From positions 124,001-188,000 of the forward strand of contig CALXOE010000001.1 in NCBI GenBank assembly GCA_944389935.1: a DNA stretch of 64,000 nucleotides, written 5' to 3'. Source of the stretch: an uncultured Victivallis sp. GTDB lineage: Bacteria; Verrucomicrobiota; Lentisphaeria; Victivallales; Victivallaceae. The translations under genes and the position numbers were made by a program. The notes below the pieces were generated by a model. That model was not told where the DNA came from. It made no database searches and saw nothing but the letters and a program-made list of their open reading frames with translations. Positions 18,078 to 27,595 of this stretch are shown here, piece by piece; positions within the stretch are counted from its first letter, which is position 1, and every line of letters starts with the position of its first letter.

Positions 18078-19139
18078 ATGAAATCGTATTTCCGCAAAGA
18101 GATCGACGCGATGGAGGGCTACGTCCCCGGCGAACAGCCGAAGATGGAGAACCTCTGCAAGCTCAACACGAATGAAAATGCGTTTCCGCCCTCGCCCGCG
18201 GTGAAAGAGGCGCTCGCCTCGTTCGATTACGGGAAACTGCGCCGCTACCCCGACCCGACTGCCGACGCACTGCGCGACCGGATCGCGGAAGAGTTCGGTG
18301 TGGCGCGGAAAAACGTCATCGCCTGCAACGGGTCCGACGACCTGCTTACGATGGTGTTCCGCAGCTTCACCTCGCCGGAACTCGCGGTGGCGTGTCTGCA
18401 TCCGACCTATTCACTTTACCCCGAACTTGCGAAAATGCAGGGGGCGCAGGTGATTCCGGTCGCGCTCGACGCGGAACACGATTTCGCGCTGCCGGAAAAT
18501 CTGCTTGAACAGGCACAGGGAGCGAACCTGCTGATTCTCACGCGGCCGAACGCGCCGACCGGGAATTCGTTCCCGCTCGCGGCCATGCGGGAGATCTGCC
18601 GCAAATTTGACGGGGTGGTGTTGTTCGACGAGGCATATGCCGATTTCGCCGATGACAACTGCCTCGAGCTCGCAAAAGAGTTCGACAATGTGATCGTCTC
18701 GCGCACGTTCTCGAAGAGCTACGCGCTCGCGGGATTGCGGCTCGGCTTCGCAATCGGCCATGAAAAACTGATCGAGGGGCTGTTCAAGGTCAAGGACTCC
18801 TACAACCTCGACATGCTGACTCAGGCTCTCGGGCTCGCGGCGTTCAGCGACCGCGCGTATCTGAAGAAGCGCTGCGAAGAGATCAAGGCGATCCGGGCGG
18901 ATTTCGCACGCCGCCTTGCGGAACTAGGATTCCGGATTGTGCCGTCTCAGGCGAACTTCCTCTTTGCCGCGCCTCCGGACGGGGACGGGGAACGTTACTT
19001 CAAGGAGCTGCGCAGCCGCGCGATCATCGTCCGCTACTTCCGGGGAGCGGTGACGGGCAGATATGTCCGGATCACGATCGGCACCCCGGCGGAGATGGAC
19101 CGGGTCATCGCCGCGACGCGCGAGATCTACGGCTGCTGA
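18078..19139 (+). CDS. hisC: histidinol-phosphate aminotransferase
   Basis: The ATG at 18078 gives a 353-residue protein of normal HisC length; the ribosome site is weak, and an upstream in-frame ATG at 17994 lies inside serS. It is a PLP-dependent class I/II aminotransferase: LNTNENAFPPSP near the start, GSDDLL, then NAPTGN, DEAYADF and the PLP lysine in SRTFSKSYALAGLRLGF. It converts imidazole-acetol phosphate to histidinol phosphate; related enzymes also serve aromatic amino acids. No other his genes are adjacent. It ends 16 nt before the convergent phoU gene. Confidence 0.9.
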   Translation: MKSYFRKEIDAMEGYVPGEQPKMENLCKLNTNENAFPPSPAVKEALASFDYGKLRRYPDPTADALRDRIAEEFGVARKNVIACNGSDDLLTMVFRSFTSPELAVACLHPTYSLYPELAKMQGAQVIPVALDAEHDFALPENLLEQAQGANLLILTRPNAPTGNSFPLAAMREICRKFDGVVLFDEAYADFADDNCLELAKEFDNVIVSRTFSKSYALAGLRLGFAIGHEKLIEGLFKVKDSYNLDMLTQALGLAAFSDRAYLKKRCEEIKAIRADFARRLAELGFRIVPSQANFLFAAPPDGDGERYFKELRSRAIIVRYFRGAVTGRYVRITIGTPAEMDRVIAATREIYGC

Positions 19140-19155
19140 CCCGGGCCGCGTCCGT

Positions 19156-19830
19156 TCACGGTTCCGATTCGAGCCGGGGATGGCGGACGATCTTCCCGAG
19201 TTCGAGGTAGATCACGTCCTCGCAGATGTTCGTCGTGCAATCGCCGATCCGTTCGAGGTGGCGGGAGATGAACATCGCGTCGACGTAAGAGGCCGCATGT
19301 TCCGGATATTTTGCAATCAGCGCCATGGCGCGGTCGATGACCTGCTTATTGATCTCGTCGACCTCGCCGTCCATGCGCATGACCTCATTCGCGTCAAGGC
19401 AGTTGCGGGAGACGAGCGCGTCGAGCGCCCGCTTGAGCATCTGCCGGACGAGCAGCACCTGTTCCGTGAAGTCGATCTTCTCCGGAGGTTCGCCGGAACG
19501 GCGTTCCGCAAAACCGAGCGTGTGGCGCGCGATATTCACGGCAAGATCACCGATCCGTTCGAGTTCGCCGTTGACTTTCAGAATTGTGATGATGTAGCGC
19601 AGATCGCCGGCAACAGGCTGATGAAGCGCAAGAATCTTCAGACACTCCTCCTCGATGGTGACCTCCATGCGGTCGATCGCATCGTCGCGGGTGATGACGG
19701 CGGCTGCCATTTCGCTGTTCGGCTCCGCGGCGGCGGCGACGGCCTGCCGGACCGCGGTCTCGACCGCGGAAGCAAGCGAACTTACCATCCGTTTGAGTCG
19801 GATGACCTCTTTTTCCAACTGTTCTCTCAT
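19156..19830 (-). CDS. phoU: phosphate transport regulator PhoU
   Basis: The 224-residue all-helical protein has two PhoU repeats, each with the metal-binding E...D-like pattern (RDDAIDRMEVTIEEECLKILALHQPVAGDLR and later HLERIGDCTTNICED, shown here only in part as family motifs). The start has a GAGGAGG site. PhoU links the Pst transporter to the PhoR kinase and damps phosphate uptake. It is the last gene of pstSCAB-phoU, 13 nt after pstB. No phoB or phoR is in the window. Confidence 0.95.
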   Translation of the reverse strand: MREQLEKEVIRLKRMVSSLASAVETAVRQAVAAAAEPNSEMAAAVITRDDAIDRMEVTIEEECLKILALHQPVAGDLRYIITILKVNGELERIGDLAVNIARHTLGFAERRSGEPPEKIDFTEQVLLVRQMLKRALDALVSRNCLDANEVMRMDGEVDEINKQVIDRAMALIAKYPEHAASYVDAMFISRHLERIGDCTTNICEDVIYLELGKIVRHPRLESEP

Positions 19831-19843
19831 GGTTTCTGCCTCC

Positions 19844-20614
19844 TCATCCGAACCGGCCGGTGATATATTCCTCCGTCTTTTTATGGGACGGATTCGTGAA
19901 AATGGTTTCGGTTTTGTCGAACTCGACGATCTCCCCCTTGTAGAAGAAAGCCGTGTAATCTGAGATGCGCGACGCCTGCTGCATGTTGTGAGTCACAATC
20001 ACCACGGTGAACTTGTCACGCAGCTGCAGCACAAGATCCTCGATCTTCAGCGTGGCGACGGGATCGACCGCGCTGGTCGGCTCGTCCATGAGCAGAATCT
20101 CCGGTTCGGCGGCAATCGCACGCGCGATGCAGAGCCGCTGCTGCTGACCGCCGGAAAGCGCGAGCCCGGATTTTTTGAGCTTGTCCTTCACCTCGTCCCA
20201 GAGCGAGGCGCCGCGGAGCGCCTGCTCGACCCGGTCGGCGATTTCGCGTTTCGAGAGCTTGAAGTGCAGCCGCATCGGGTAGGCGACGTTGTCGAACACC
20301 GACATCGGGAACGGCGTCGGCTTCTGGAAGATCATGCCGACCTTGCGGCGCAGTTCGAGCACATCGATGTCGCGGTCGAGGATGTTCTTCCCGTCGATCC
20401 GGACCTCCCCCTCCGCGCGCTGGCCGCGATAGAGTTCAAAGATCCGGTTGTAGACGCGCAGATGGGTCGATTTGCCGCAGCCGGAGGGACCGATCACGGC
20501 CGTGATCCGGTTGGCGGGGATATCGATGGAATTGTCGAACAGCGCCTGATGGCCGCCGGCATAATAGAAGTTGAGATGGCGGACCGATATTTTAATTGTT
20601 TCGTCAGCGTCCAT
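19844..20614 (-). CDS. pstB: phosphate ABC transporter ATPase PstB
   Basis: The 256-residue ATPase has Walker [11 protein letters not shown]-loop [15 protein letters not shown] (the PFPMS phrase is typical of PstB), signature LSGGQQQR, Walker [13 protein letters not shown] and VTHN. It drives high-affinity phosphate import. It overlaps the pstA 3' end by 11 nt, with phoU 13 nt downstream. Confidence 0.97.
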   Translation of the reverse strand: MDADETIKISVRHLNFYYAGGHQALFDNSIDIPANRITAVIGPSGCGKSTHLRVYNRIFELYRGQRAEGEVRIDGKNILDRDIDVLELRRKVGMIFQKPTPFPMSVFDNVAYPMRLHFKLSKREIADRVEQALRGASLWDEVKDKLKKSGLALSGGQQQRLCIARAIAAEPEILLMDEPTSAVDPVATLKIEDLVLQLRDKFTVVIVTHNMQQASRISDYTAFFYKGEIVEFDKTETIFTNPSHKKTEEYITGRFG

Positions 20615-21479
20615 GGTGTTTCTCCTTGAAGATGATCCGACTCGAGATGTTGAGCACGAGAACCAGCAGAGTCACGACGAGCGACGCGCCCCAGCCGGCG
20701 GCGTGCTGCTCCTCGAACGGGGAGTTCGTCGCGTATTCAGTGATGAGCACGGGCAAATTCGCGGTCGGACCGGTGAAGTAGTTTTTCGGCCATGCGTCGC
20801 TCCACAACGCGGTGAAGAGCAGCGGCGCCGTCTCGCCCGAGACCCGGGCGATCGCGAGCAGAATCCCGGTGACGAGACCGCCGCGCGCGCTGCGGCAGAT
20901 GATCCGCAGCGAAGTGCGCGCCCGGCTGCATCCGAGCGCAAGCGCCGACTCCCGCAGCGAATCCGGAACCATGAGCAGCATGTCCTCAGTCGTCCGCAGC
21001 ACAACCGGGAACATCAGAAACGCGAGCGCGACCGATCCGGCAAATCCGGAGAATCCCCCCATCGGGATGACCAGCACCGCATAGACGAACAAACCCGCCA
21101 CGACCGACGGCATCCCCATCATGACGTTCGCGGCGAAGCGGATGGCGCCGCCGAGTTTCGTTCCCTTGCCGAATTCCGCCAGATAGATGCCCGCGAAAAT
21201 AGCGGGGGGAATCCCCATGACGGCGGCGCCGAGCGTGATCGAAACCGTGCCGAGCAGCGCATTGCCGATCCCGGCATTCAACGCGCCGTAGGGTTTCGAC
21301 GGGTTGACGAAGAACTCCCAGGAGAGCACCGATGCGCCGCGGGCGAAAACGGTCCAGAGAATCCATGCCATGCCGGCGATCGCAAGCACAAGCGCCGCGA
21401 TCGAAAGCACTCCGACGATCCGATCGACGAGTTTGCGGCGGAAAAGTCCGCGCCGTCTGCTTTGTGGAATAGGACTCAT
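20604..21479 (-). CDS. pstA: phosphate ABC transporter permease PstA
   Basis: The 291-residue membrane protein has about six helices and the PstA-type segments [30 protein letters not shown] and the ATPase-docking loop [19 protein letters not shown]. It forms the phosphate channel together with PstC. It starts one base after the pstC stop codon and overlaps pstB by 11 nt. Confidence 0.95.
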   Translation of the reverse strand: MSPIPQSRRRGLFRRKLVDRIVGVLSIAALVLAIAGMAWILWTVFARGASVLSWEFFVNPSKPYGALNAGIGNALLGTVSITLGAAVMGIPPAIFAGIYLAEFGKGTKLGGAIRFAANVMMGMPSVVAGLFVYAVLVIPMGGFSGFAGSVALAFLMFPVVLRTTEDMLLMVPDSLRESALALGCSRARTSLRIICRSARGGLVTGILLAIARVSGETAPLLFTALWSDAWPKNYFTGPTANLPVLITEYATNSPFEEQHAAGWGASLVVTLLVLVLNISSRIIFKEKHHGR

Positions 21480-21480
21480 T

Positions 21481-22422
21481 TCACCGCTCTCCTCTCCCCG
21501 CGCCCGTCAGGGCGAGATAGTAATGAGCAAGCACCTGGACGCCGAGCGCGAGCAGCAGCAGAATCAGTCCGAGCGCGAAAAGCACGGCACGCAGAATTCC
21601 GTCCGCCTCCGCGAAGTTGTTCGCAAGTGTCGCGGCGATGGTCGTGCCGCTCGCATAGAGATCCTCCGGAAGAGCAACGACGTTGCCGATGACGAAGAGC
21701 ACCGCCATGGTCTCCCCGAGCGCCCGGCCGAGTCCGATGAAGATTCCGCCGAGCAGTCCGCGGATGCCGTAACGCATGACGATGTCTTTCGCGGTCTCCC
21801 AGCGCGTGCAGCCGATGCCGAATGCCGACTCGCGCAGCACAGCGGGGGTCATGCGGAAAACATTGCGCATAACCGCCGAAATGTACGGCAGAATCATCAG
21901 CGCCAGAATCAGACTCGCCGTCAGAAAACCGAAGCCGTTGCCGTATTCCCCGAAAAAGGGGATCTTTCCGAGTCCAAGAGTGTCCGACAGGAACGGCTGC
22001 ACGTGATCCTGCATGATCGGCACGAGGACAAAGAGTCCCCACATGCCGTAGATCACACTCGGAATCGCCGCGAGCAGATCGAGCGCCTGGCTCAGAATCT
22101 CCCCGATGCCGGGCGGCGCGTCGACAAGCCGGAGCGCCGTCACAAAAGCCGGCGGAATCGCGAACAGAAGTGCGAGCGCCGTCGTCAACAGCGTTCCGAC
22201 GATCGCCGGAAGCGCGCCGTAAACATTCCGGACCGGATCCCATTCGGTCCCGATCAGAAAGCCCGGCCCGAACTCCCGCCAGGCCGGGGCCGATCCGATT
22301 CCGAGCTGGACGAGCAGCGCCGCAAGCAGCAGAGGCGCGAGCAGCGCGCTCCCGGCGGCGGCAATGCGGAACAGCCGATCCGTGCAGGCGGGGTTGAGCA
22401 GTGTTTTTCCGGAATCGTTCAT
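21481..22422 (-). CDS. pstC: phosphate ABC transporter permease PstC
   Basis: I place the start at the ATG at 22422 (10 nt after the pstS stop); an in-frame start at 22521 would lie within pstS. The 313-residue protein has the PstC landmarks GALPAIVGTLLTTALAL, LLAAIPSVIYGMWGLFVL and the docking loop LRESAFGIGCTRWETA, ending with a GRALGETMAVLFVIGN segment. It pairs with PstA. The ribosome site before the ATG is weak, as often in coupled genes. Confidence 0.93.
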   Translation of the reverse strand: MNDSGKTLLNPACTDRLFRIAAAGSALLAPLLLAALLVQLGIGSAPAWREFGPGFLIGTEWDPVRNVYGALPAIVGTLLTTALALLFAIPPAFVTALRLVDAPPGIGEILSQALDLLAAIPSVIYGMWGLFVLVPIMQDHVQPFLSDTLGLGKIPFFGEYGNGFGFLTASLILALMILPYISAVMRNVFRMTPAVLRESAFGIGCTRWETAKDIVMRYGIRGLLGGIFIGLGRALGETMAVLFVIGNVVALPEDLYASGTTIAATLANNFAEADGILRAVLFALGLILLLLALGVQVLAHYYLALTGAGRGER

Positions 22423-22432
22423 AAGACGGACT

Positions 22433-23470
22433 TCAATATTTGACGGAAGCGTTTCCGGAGCGGATCTCGGCATCCCAGGCATTGCGGACCAGCGATACGA
22501 CCTCTTCCGGCAGCGGGACATAGTGGAGTTTCGAGGCGGCGGAGGCGCCGGTCGTATAGCACCAGTTGAAGTAGTTCAGCAGCGCCGCGGCTTTCTTCGC
22601 GTCGGGCTGATTGCGCTGGACGAGAATATAGGTCAACCCTGTGATCGGCCAGCTGTCGTCACCGGGCTGATCGGTCAGAAGCATGTAGAAACCGGGGGCG
22701 TTCTTCCAGTCCGCATGCGCACCGGAGGCGCGGAAAGTTTCGGGCTTCGGCTCGACGAATTTTCCGGCTTTGTTCTTCAAAGAGACCATCGAGAGTTTCG
22801 CCTCGACCGCGTAAGTGTACTCGGTGTAGCCGATTGCGCCGTTGATGCGGGCGACGTTGTTGCAGACGCCGGGGTTCTTCTGGCCGCCGATGCCGACCGG
22901 CCAGTTCACGGCGGGGCCGCAGCCGACGCGGTCCGCCCACTCTTTCGAGATCTTCGAGAGGTAGTTCGTGAAGATGAAACTCGTACCGGAACTGTCGGAA
23001 CGGCGCACGACCGTGATGCGCACGCGCGGCAGCTTCACGCCCGGATTCAGAGCTTTGATGCGCGGATCATCCCATCCTTTGATTTTGCCGAGGAAGATAT
23101 CTGCGAGAGTTGCCTGGTCGAGTTTCAGTGTATTCGGTTTCACGCCGCGCAGATTCACGATCACGACCACGCCGCCGGCGAGCATCGGGAACTGGCAGAG
23201 GTTCGCCTTGTCGAGCTCTTCTTTGGTCAGCGGATTGTCGGAACCGCCGAAATCGATGGTTTTCTCCTTGATCTGGTTGATTCCGGCACCGGAACCGCTG
23301 CTCTGATAGTTGACTTCGACGCGGTTTCCGGTCGATTCTCCGTAATTGTAGCTCCAGACCCGGTAGACCGGGGCGGGAAACGACGCGCCGGCACCGTCGA
23401 GCGAGATCTCGGCGGCGGTTACGGCAAACGACAACAACGTTGCGGCAGCCATGCCAAACAGCTTCTTCAT
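22433..23470 (-). CDS. pstS: phosphate-binding periplasmic protein PstS
   Basis: The ATG at 23470 follows GGAG with 5-nt spacing; a GTG two codons upstream is possible. The 345-residue protein has a signal peptide cleaved near TAAE, then DGAGASFPAPVY, SSGSGAGINQI and DFGGSDNPLT, the phosphate-contacting segments of PstS, and later RSDSSGTSFIFTNYL. It delivers phosphate to PstCAB. It is the first gene of the operon, with a PHO-box-like array 77-104 nt upstream. Confidence 0.96.
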   Translation of the reverse strand: MKKLFGMAAATLLSFAVTAAEISLDGAGASFPAPVYRVWSYNYGESTGNRVEVNYQSSGSGAGINQIKEKTIDFGGSDNPLTKEELDKANLCQFPMLAGGVVVIVNLRGVKPNTLKLDQATLADIFLGKIKGWDDPRIKALNPGVKLPRVRITVVRRSDSSGTSFIFTNYLSKISKEWADRVGCGPAVNWPVGIGGQKNPGVCNNVARINGAIGYTEYTYAVEAKLSMVSLKNKAGKFVEPKPETFRASGAHADWKNAPGFYMLLTDQPGDDSWPITGLTYILVQRNQPDAKKAAALLNYFNWCYTTGASAASKLHYVPLPEEVVSLVRNAWDAEIRSGNASVKY

Positions 23471-23531
23471 ATGCACTCCATGTTTGAGTTGATCCCGGCA
23501 GGTGACACAGGATTTCCGGGTTTGTGCATAT

Positions 23532-23574
23532 AAGATAGCCGCGAATTGTTAGCACTCTGTTAGGGGAGTGTTAG
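23532..23574 (-). promoter_or_regulatory. PHO-box-like array and -10 of the pst operon
   Basis: On the pst coding strand the hexamer CTAACA occurs three times exactly 11 nt apart (complement TGTTAG at 23547-23552, 23558-23563, 23569-23574). A 6-mer with an 11-nt period is the layout of PhoP/PhoB boxes (Bacillus form TTAACA-N5). Nine nt further downstream is a -10-like TATCTT (complement 23532-23537), with no -35 between, as expected for PhoB-type activation. The likely regulator is not in the window. Confidence 0.7.
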
Positions 23575-23581
23575 AAGCTCT

Positions 23582-24463
23582 TCAGAAAACCGGAGGTCTT
23601 CCGGCTCCGCCGGTGCGGTAACCACCCGGCGATGTGCCGTGATACTGCCGGAATACCTTGCAGAAATAACTCGTATCCTCGAAGCCGCAGGCCGCCGAAA
23701 TCTCCTTGACCGATGCGACCGTCGTCTGCAGCAGACGCACCGCCAGACGCATCTTCTGACGGACGATGAATTCATGCGGCGAAATCCCCTCAAGCTCCTG
23801 AAAACGGCGCGTAAAATGTCCTCGGCTGCAGCCGGCCACCTCCGCAAGCATCTCCACCGTGATCGGACGATCGAGATTCTTCCGGCAGAAAGCGTGGATC
23901 TTCATCATGAAATCACTTCGGGCGGCAAGAGCATTCGCCGGGGGTTCTGCCATCAGCCGCATCAGGAACGAATAGGCACGCGCACTCGCATCATAACGCC
24001 CGCCCAGCCGCTTTTCCCGGCAGATCGCCAGGAGTTCCCACGCCTCCCGCACGACAGGAGAACCCGGTGCAAACGGACGCACGATCCCGTTGCGCCGCCG
24101 ATACTCCGCCCCGAGACGCGCAAGTTCCGAACCCGTGACCGTCACATACAGGAACTCCCACGATTCCGACTCCGGCGGCAGAAAGTAGACATGCGCCTCC
24201 GGCACCATCAGAAAAAACGCACTGCCCGCCGGAACCGGATACCTCTCCCCCTCAAACTCCACGCAGCCGAGCCCGTTGAGCGTATATTGCCAGATCAGAA
24301 GCGTGTGGTTGCCGCGCCGCCTCCCGTCCCACGAGTACTCCGCGCTGCGCACAAGCTCATGGCCGCAGTTCAGCAGCATCGCATGCAACCGCTCCGTCCG
24401 CTCCGTGAAAAACGGATTGTACGACTCAAAACGAATCACTCCGTCCCGTTCCAACTCCGCCAT
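23582..24463 (-). CDS. AraC-family transcriptional regulator with cupin-type sensor
   Basis: The 293-residue protein has an N-terminal AraC_binding (cupin) region, residues about 20-160 (GVIRFESYN...YPVPAGSAFFLMVPEAHVYF), and a C-terminal double helix-turn-helix, residues about 190-285 (EMLAEVAGCSRGHFTRRFQE and SVKEISAACGFEDTSYFCKVFRQ). The start has an AGGAGG site. It lies divergent from the GH4 glycosidase gene, which it probably controls in response to a sugar (inference). Transcription could also read on toward pstS. Confidence 0.9.
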   Translation of the reverse strand: MAELERDGVIRFESYNPFFTERTERLHAMLLNCGHELVRSAEYSWDGRRRGNHTLLIWQYTLNGLGCVEFEGERYPVPAGSAFFLMVPEAHVYFLPPESESWEFLYVTVTGSELARLGAEYRRRNGIVRPFAPGSPVVREAWELLAICREKRLGGRYDASARAYSFLMRLMAEPPANALAARSDFMMKIHAFCRKNLDRPITVEMLAEVAGCSRGHFTRRFQELEGISPHEFIVRQKMRLAVRLLQTTVASVKEISAACGFEDTSYFCKVFRQYHGTSPGGYRTGGAGRPPVF

Positions 24464-24566
24464 TTCGCACCTCCTTTTTCTCTGAATTTACCACAACCCG
24501 GGGGAAAAGCAACGTTTTCACCGAAAATAAGAGCACAAAATTACCATTCATATCATATTTTTCTCA

Positions 24567-24594
24567 TTTACTTTTATCGAAAGCGGAGTATTGT
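24567..24594 (+). promoter_or_regulatory. candidate promoter for the GH4 gene
   Basis: TTTACT (24567-24572) and TATTGT (24589-24594) are 16 nt apart, about 70 nt before the ATG. Both boxes match the consensus only in part, as expected for an activator-dependent promoter; an AraC-type regulator is encoded on the other side. Confidence 0.4.
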
Positions 24595-24665
24595 AAATAA
24601 CGGGCAACCAAAGCCGGCCGGCCGCGCGCCGGTCAAACGGCCAAACAACAATCGAAAGGACGAAA

Positions 24666-26018
24666 ATGGCCAAGATCACTTTCATGGGGGCGGGCAGTAC
24701 GGTGTTTGTCCGTAATGTCCTGGGCGACTGCATGTGCCGCGAGGCGCTGAAGGATTCCCACTTCGCGCTTTACGACATCGACGGGCAGCGGCTCAAGGAA
24801 TCGGAGTTCATCCTCAAGACACTGAATGCGAACATCAACGACAACCGCGCGACCATCACGACCCATCTCGGCGTCGAGAACCGCAAGGAGGCGCTCCGCG
24901 GAGCAGATTTCGTGGTCAACGCGATCCAGGTCGGCGGCTATGAACCCTCCACCGTCATCGACTTCGAGATCCCGAAGAAGTTCGGCCTGCGCCAGACCAT
25001 CGCCGACACACTCGGCATCGGCGGCATCTTCCGGGCGCTGCGGACGATCCCGGTCATGCTCGACTTTGCGCGCGACATCGAAGAGGTCGCTCCGAACGCC
25101 TGGTTCCTGAACTACACGAACCCGATGGCGATGCTCACCGGCGCGATGCTGCGCGGCACCTCGGTCAAGACCGTCGGTCTCTGCCATTCGGTCCAGGTCT
25201 GCGCGAAGAGCCTGCTCGAAACCCTCGGAATGGAGTGCGATGAAGAGCGCGCGAAAAACCTCCGCACGCTCATCGCCGGCATCAACCACATGGCCTGGCT
25301 GCTCTCGATCACCGAGAACGGCCGTGATCTCTATCCGGAACTCAAGAAACTCGCCGACGAGAAGATTGCCCTGTGGCGCGCCGCCAAAGATCCGAAAGAG
25401 AAGTCCGGCAATATGATCCGCATCGAAATGATGCGCCGTTTCGGCTATTACGTCACCGAATCGAGCGAACACAATGCCGAATACCAGCCCTACTGGATCA
25501 AGGCGAAATATCCGGAACTCATCGAAGAGTACAACATTCCGCTCGACGAGTACCCGAGAAGATGTATCAAACAGATCGCCGACTGGAAGAAGCAGTACGA
25601 AGAGCTCTCCAGCGATCCGCACCTCACCCACAAGCTCTCTCACGAGTACGGCTCGGGCATCATGGAGGCAGTTGTCACGAACAAGCCGATTCAGATCGGC
25701 GGCAACGTGCTGAACCACGGCTTCATCCCGAACCTGCCCGCGAACGCGGTGGTCGAAGTTCCGTGCCTCGTCGACAGCAACGGCGTCCAGGGATGCTATG
25801 TCGGCGAACTGCCGACCCAGTGCGCCGCACTCAACATGACCAATATCAATGTCCAGCTCCTGACAGTCGAAGCCGCGCTCACGAAGAAGCGCGACCGGAT
25901 CTATCAGGCCGCCATGCTCGATCCTCACACGAGTGCCGAACTTTCCATCGACGACATCGTCAAGATGTGCGACGAACTCATCGCCGCGCATGGCGACATG
26001 CTGCCGAAGTACAACTGA
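24666..26018 (+). CDS. GH4-family glycosidase, alpha-galactosidase/alpha-glucuronidase type
   Basis: The 450-residue protein has an N-terminal NAD-binding segment (KITFMGAGSTVF), an NPMA motif (FLNYTNPMAMLT), metal-binding Cys173-His174-Ser175 in GLCHSVQ, and His208 in GINHMAW. GH4 enzymes use NAD+ and a divalent metal and act by an oxidation-elimination route. The C-H-S triad points to MelA-like alpha-galactosidases or to alpha-glucuronidases rather than the CN-type glucosidases. There is no signal peptide, so it works on imported sugar. A GAAAGGA ribosome site precedes the ATG. It is divergent from an AraC regulator and ends in a terminator. Confidence 0.92.
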   Translation: MAKITFMGAGSTVFVRNVLGDCMCREALKDSHFALYDIDGQRLKESEFILKTLNANINDNRATITTHLGVENRKEALRGADFVVNAIQVGGYEPSTVIDFEIPKKFGLRQTIADTLGIGGIFRALRTIPVMLDFARDIEEVAPNAWFLNYTNPMAMLTGAMLRGTSVKTVGLCHSVQVCAKSLLETLGMECDEERAKNLRTLIAGINHMAWLLSITENGRDLYPELKKLADEKIALWRAAKDPKEKSGNMIRIEMMRRFGYYVTESSEHNAEYQPYWIKAKYPELIEEYNIPLDEYPRRCIKQIADWKKQYEELSSDPHLTHKLSHEYGSGIMEAVVTNKPIQIGGNVLNHGFIPNLPANAVVEVPCLVDSNGVQGCYVGELPTQCAALNMTNINVQLLTVEAALTKKRDRIYQAAMLDPHTSAELSIDDIVKMCDELIAAHGDMLPKYN

Positions 26019-26046
26019 TTTCTCCGGCAATCGGAAACGAATCGCG

Positions 26047-26075
26047 AGCCGCGCCTCTCCTGGTGCGGCTTTTTT
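26047..26075 (+). terminator. intrinsic terminator after the GH4 gene
   Basis: AGCCGCGCC (26047-26055) pairs with GGTGCGGCT (26062-26070), followed by T to 26075. Confidence 0.9.
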
Positions 26076-26089
26076 CATTGACCGGGTAC

Positions 26090-26116
26090 AAAAAAGGGAG
26101 GCTGGCCGCCTCCCTT
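26090..26116 (-). terminator. intrinsic terminator after the GAF-SpoIIE gene
   Basis: Read on the minus strand, AAGGGAGGC and GCCTCCCTT form a stem with a 5-nt loop, followed by TTTTTT. It sits 20 nt past the stop of the minus-strand phosphatase gene and faces the GH4 terminator. Confidence 0.88.
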
Positions 26117-26135
26117 CATTTCTGATCGACTCCGA

Positions 26136-27560
26136 TCATTCCCCCCGCCCGGTGTGGCGGATCAGGACGATCGTCTGGTCGTCGTTCTGCTCGACTTCGT
26201 AATTGACGACCGATTCCATCACGCGGTCGATGACCGCCTGCGGCGAACCGCCCGCTTCGCAGGAGTTCTTGAACACCTCCGTGAGCCGGGCGAGACCGAA
26301 CTCCTCCTGCTCCTTGTTCAGCGCCTCCGAGAGCCCGTCGGAGTACATCATGACCGCAGTTCCCGGTTCGATCGCAAGGCAGATCGTGTCGAAATTCGCA
26401 AAATCATCCGGCAGAATTCCGAGTCCGGTTCCCGCCGGCGAAAAGGTCCGGATGTGACCGTGTACATAACTGACCAGATCGGTGTGCCCCGCCCGTCCGA
26501 ATTCCAGAAGCGAATGTTTCCGACTCAGCAGACAGCACCCCAGCGTGATGAAGCGGTCCGCATCCGTGTCCTGAAACAGCTTTTCGTTGATCTTCCGCAG
26601 AAAATCGCTCAGCGTTGTGAAACTCCCGGCCGCGGCGAAACAGCGCGCGTAACTGCGCGTCATCGCCGTGAGCATGCAGGCGGGAATCCCCTTGCCGCTC
26701 GCGTCGCCGATGATGATCAGCAGACGATCGTCGTCGATCTCGACAAAATCATAGAAATCGCCGTTGACCTCTTTGGCCGAACGGGTATAGGCGTTGATCG
26801 AAAACTGATCCCAGGCCGGAAACGCCGGAGGCAGCAGCGACTGCTGCAGATGACGCGCAAAATCGAGCTCCTGGTCGATCCGTTCCCGTTCGCTGATCTC
26901 GCTGTATACCTTGACAAGATTCTGCACCATCTGGACCTGGCCGGAAAGCAGCCGCAGCCGTTCAAACTGCGCCTCGGAGAACGGACTGCCGGGACGCAAC
27001 CGGTTCGTCGCGGCACAGACCACCCCGACCAGAATCCCTTCGCGCAGCAGCGGAATCGCCATCACACTGCCGAAATTCGCAAAGTCCGGATACTCCGTGA
27101 AACGCGGATCCGCCGCGGCATCCGGCACCAGCTCCGCCTGGCGGGTCGTCGCCAGTCCCCCGAGGAATCCCCTGCCGATCGGAATCTCCTCACGCCGCAA
27201 CGCCTCAAACAAATGGTGATGCCGCGAAAACAGAAGCTGATTCGAGCTGTGAATCAGCGGATAGGTTCCACATACCCCGATCACACGCAACTCGTTGCCG
27301 GCAACCTCGTAGATCGCCACAGATTCCGCATCCGTCTGTTCTGCGACATGGCGGGCGGCCGCATGCATCGCGCCCTCCACGCCATCCTCCTCCTGGAGTC
27401 CCGTGGAGAAGCGCGAGAGGAAATTCGTGATCTCACGCCGCCGCTCGTTCGCACGATCCAGCGCCCGGCCAAGTTCAATCGTGCGGCGGAAATAGTGCAC
27501 CGCCGTCAACGTAACCGGCAGAAGCAGAATCACCAGAAATATGATAATTCCTGCGGTCAT
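26136..27560 (-). CDS. membrane-anchored GAF - SpoIIE (PP2C) serine phosphatase
   Basis: The 474-residue protein has an N-terminal membrane helix (residues 3-24), a linker coil, a GAF domain (about 50-205, with RGFLGGLATTRQAELVPDA and SVMAIPLLREGILVGVV) and a C-terminal SpoIIE/RsbU phosphatase (about 225-470). Metal-site motifs are visible: NGDFYDF, GDASGKG, DGLSEA and NDDQT. RsbU-like proteins dephosphorylate an anti-anti-sigma factor to turn on a stress or developmental sigma factor. No STAS or anti-sigma gene is adjacent. It lies 35 nt downstream of carB on the same strand. Confidence 0.92.
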   Translation of the reverse strand: MTAGIIIFLVILLLPVTLTAVHYFRRTIELGRALDRANERRREITNFLSRFSTGLQEEDGVEGAMHAAARHVAEQTDAESVAIYEVAGNELRVIGVCGTYPLIHSSNQLLFSRHHHLFEALRREEIPIGRGFLGGLATTRQAELVPDAAADPRFTEYPDFANFGSVMAIPLLREGILVGVVCAATNRLRPGSPFSEAQFERLRLLSGQVQMVQNLVKVYSEISERERIDQELDFARHLQQSLLPPAFPAWDQFSINAYTRSAKEVNGDFYDFVEIDDDRLLIIIGDASGKGIPACMLTAMTRSYARCFAAAGSFTTLSDFLRKINEKLFQDTDADRFITLGCCLLSRKHSLLEFGRAGHTDLVSYVHGHIRTFSPAGTGLGILPDDFANFDTICLAIEPGTAVMMYSDGLSEALNKEQEEFGLARLTEVFKNSCEAGGSPQAVIDRVMESVVNYEVEQNDDQTIVLIRHTGRGE

Positions 27561-27595
27561 CGATCCAGAAGTTCCTCTTTATGCTGCCGATGCAC

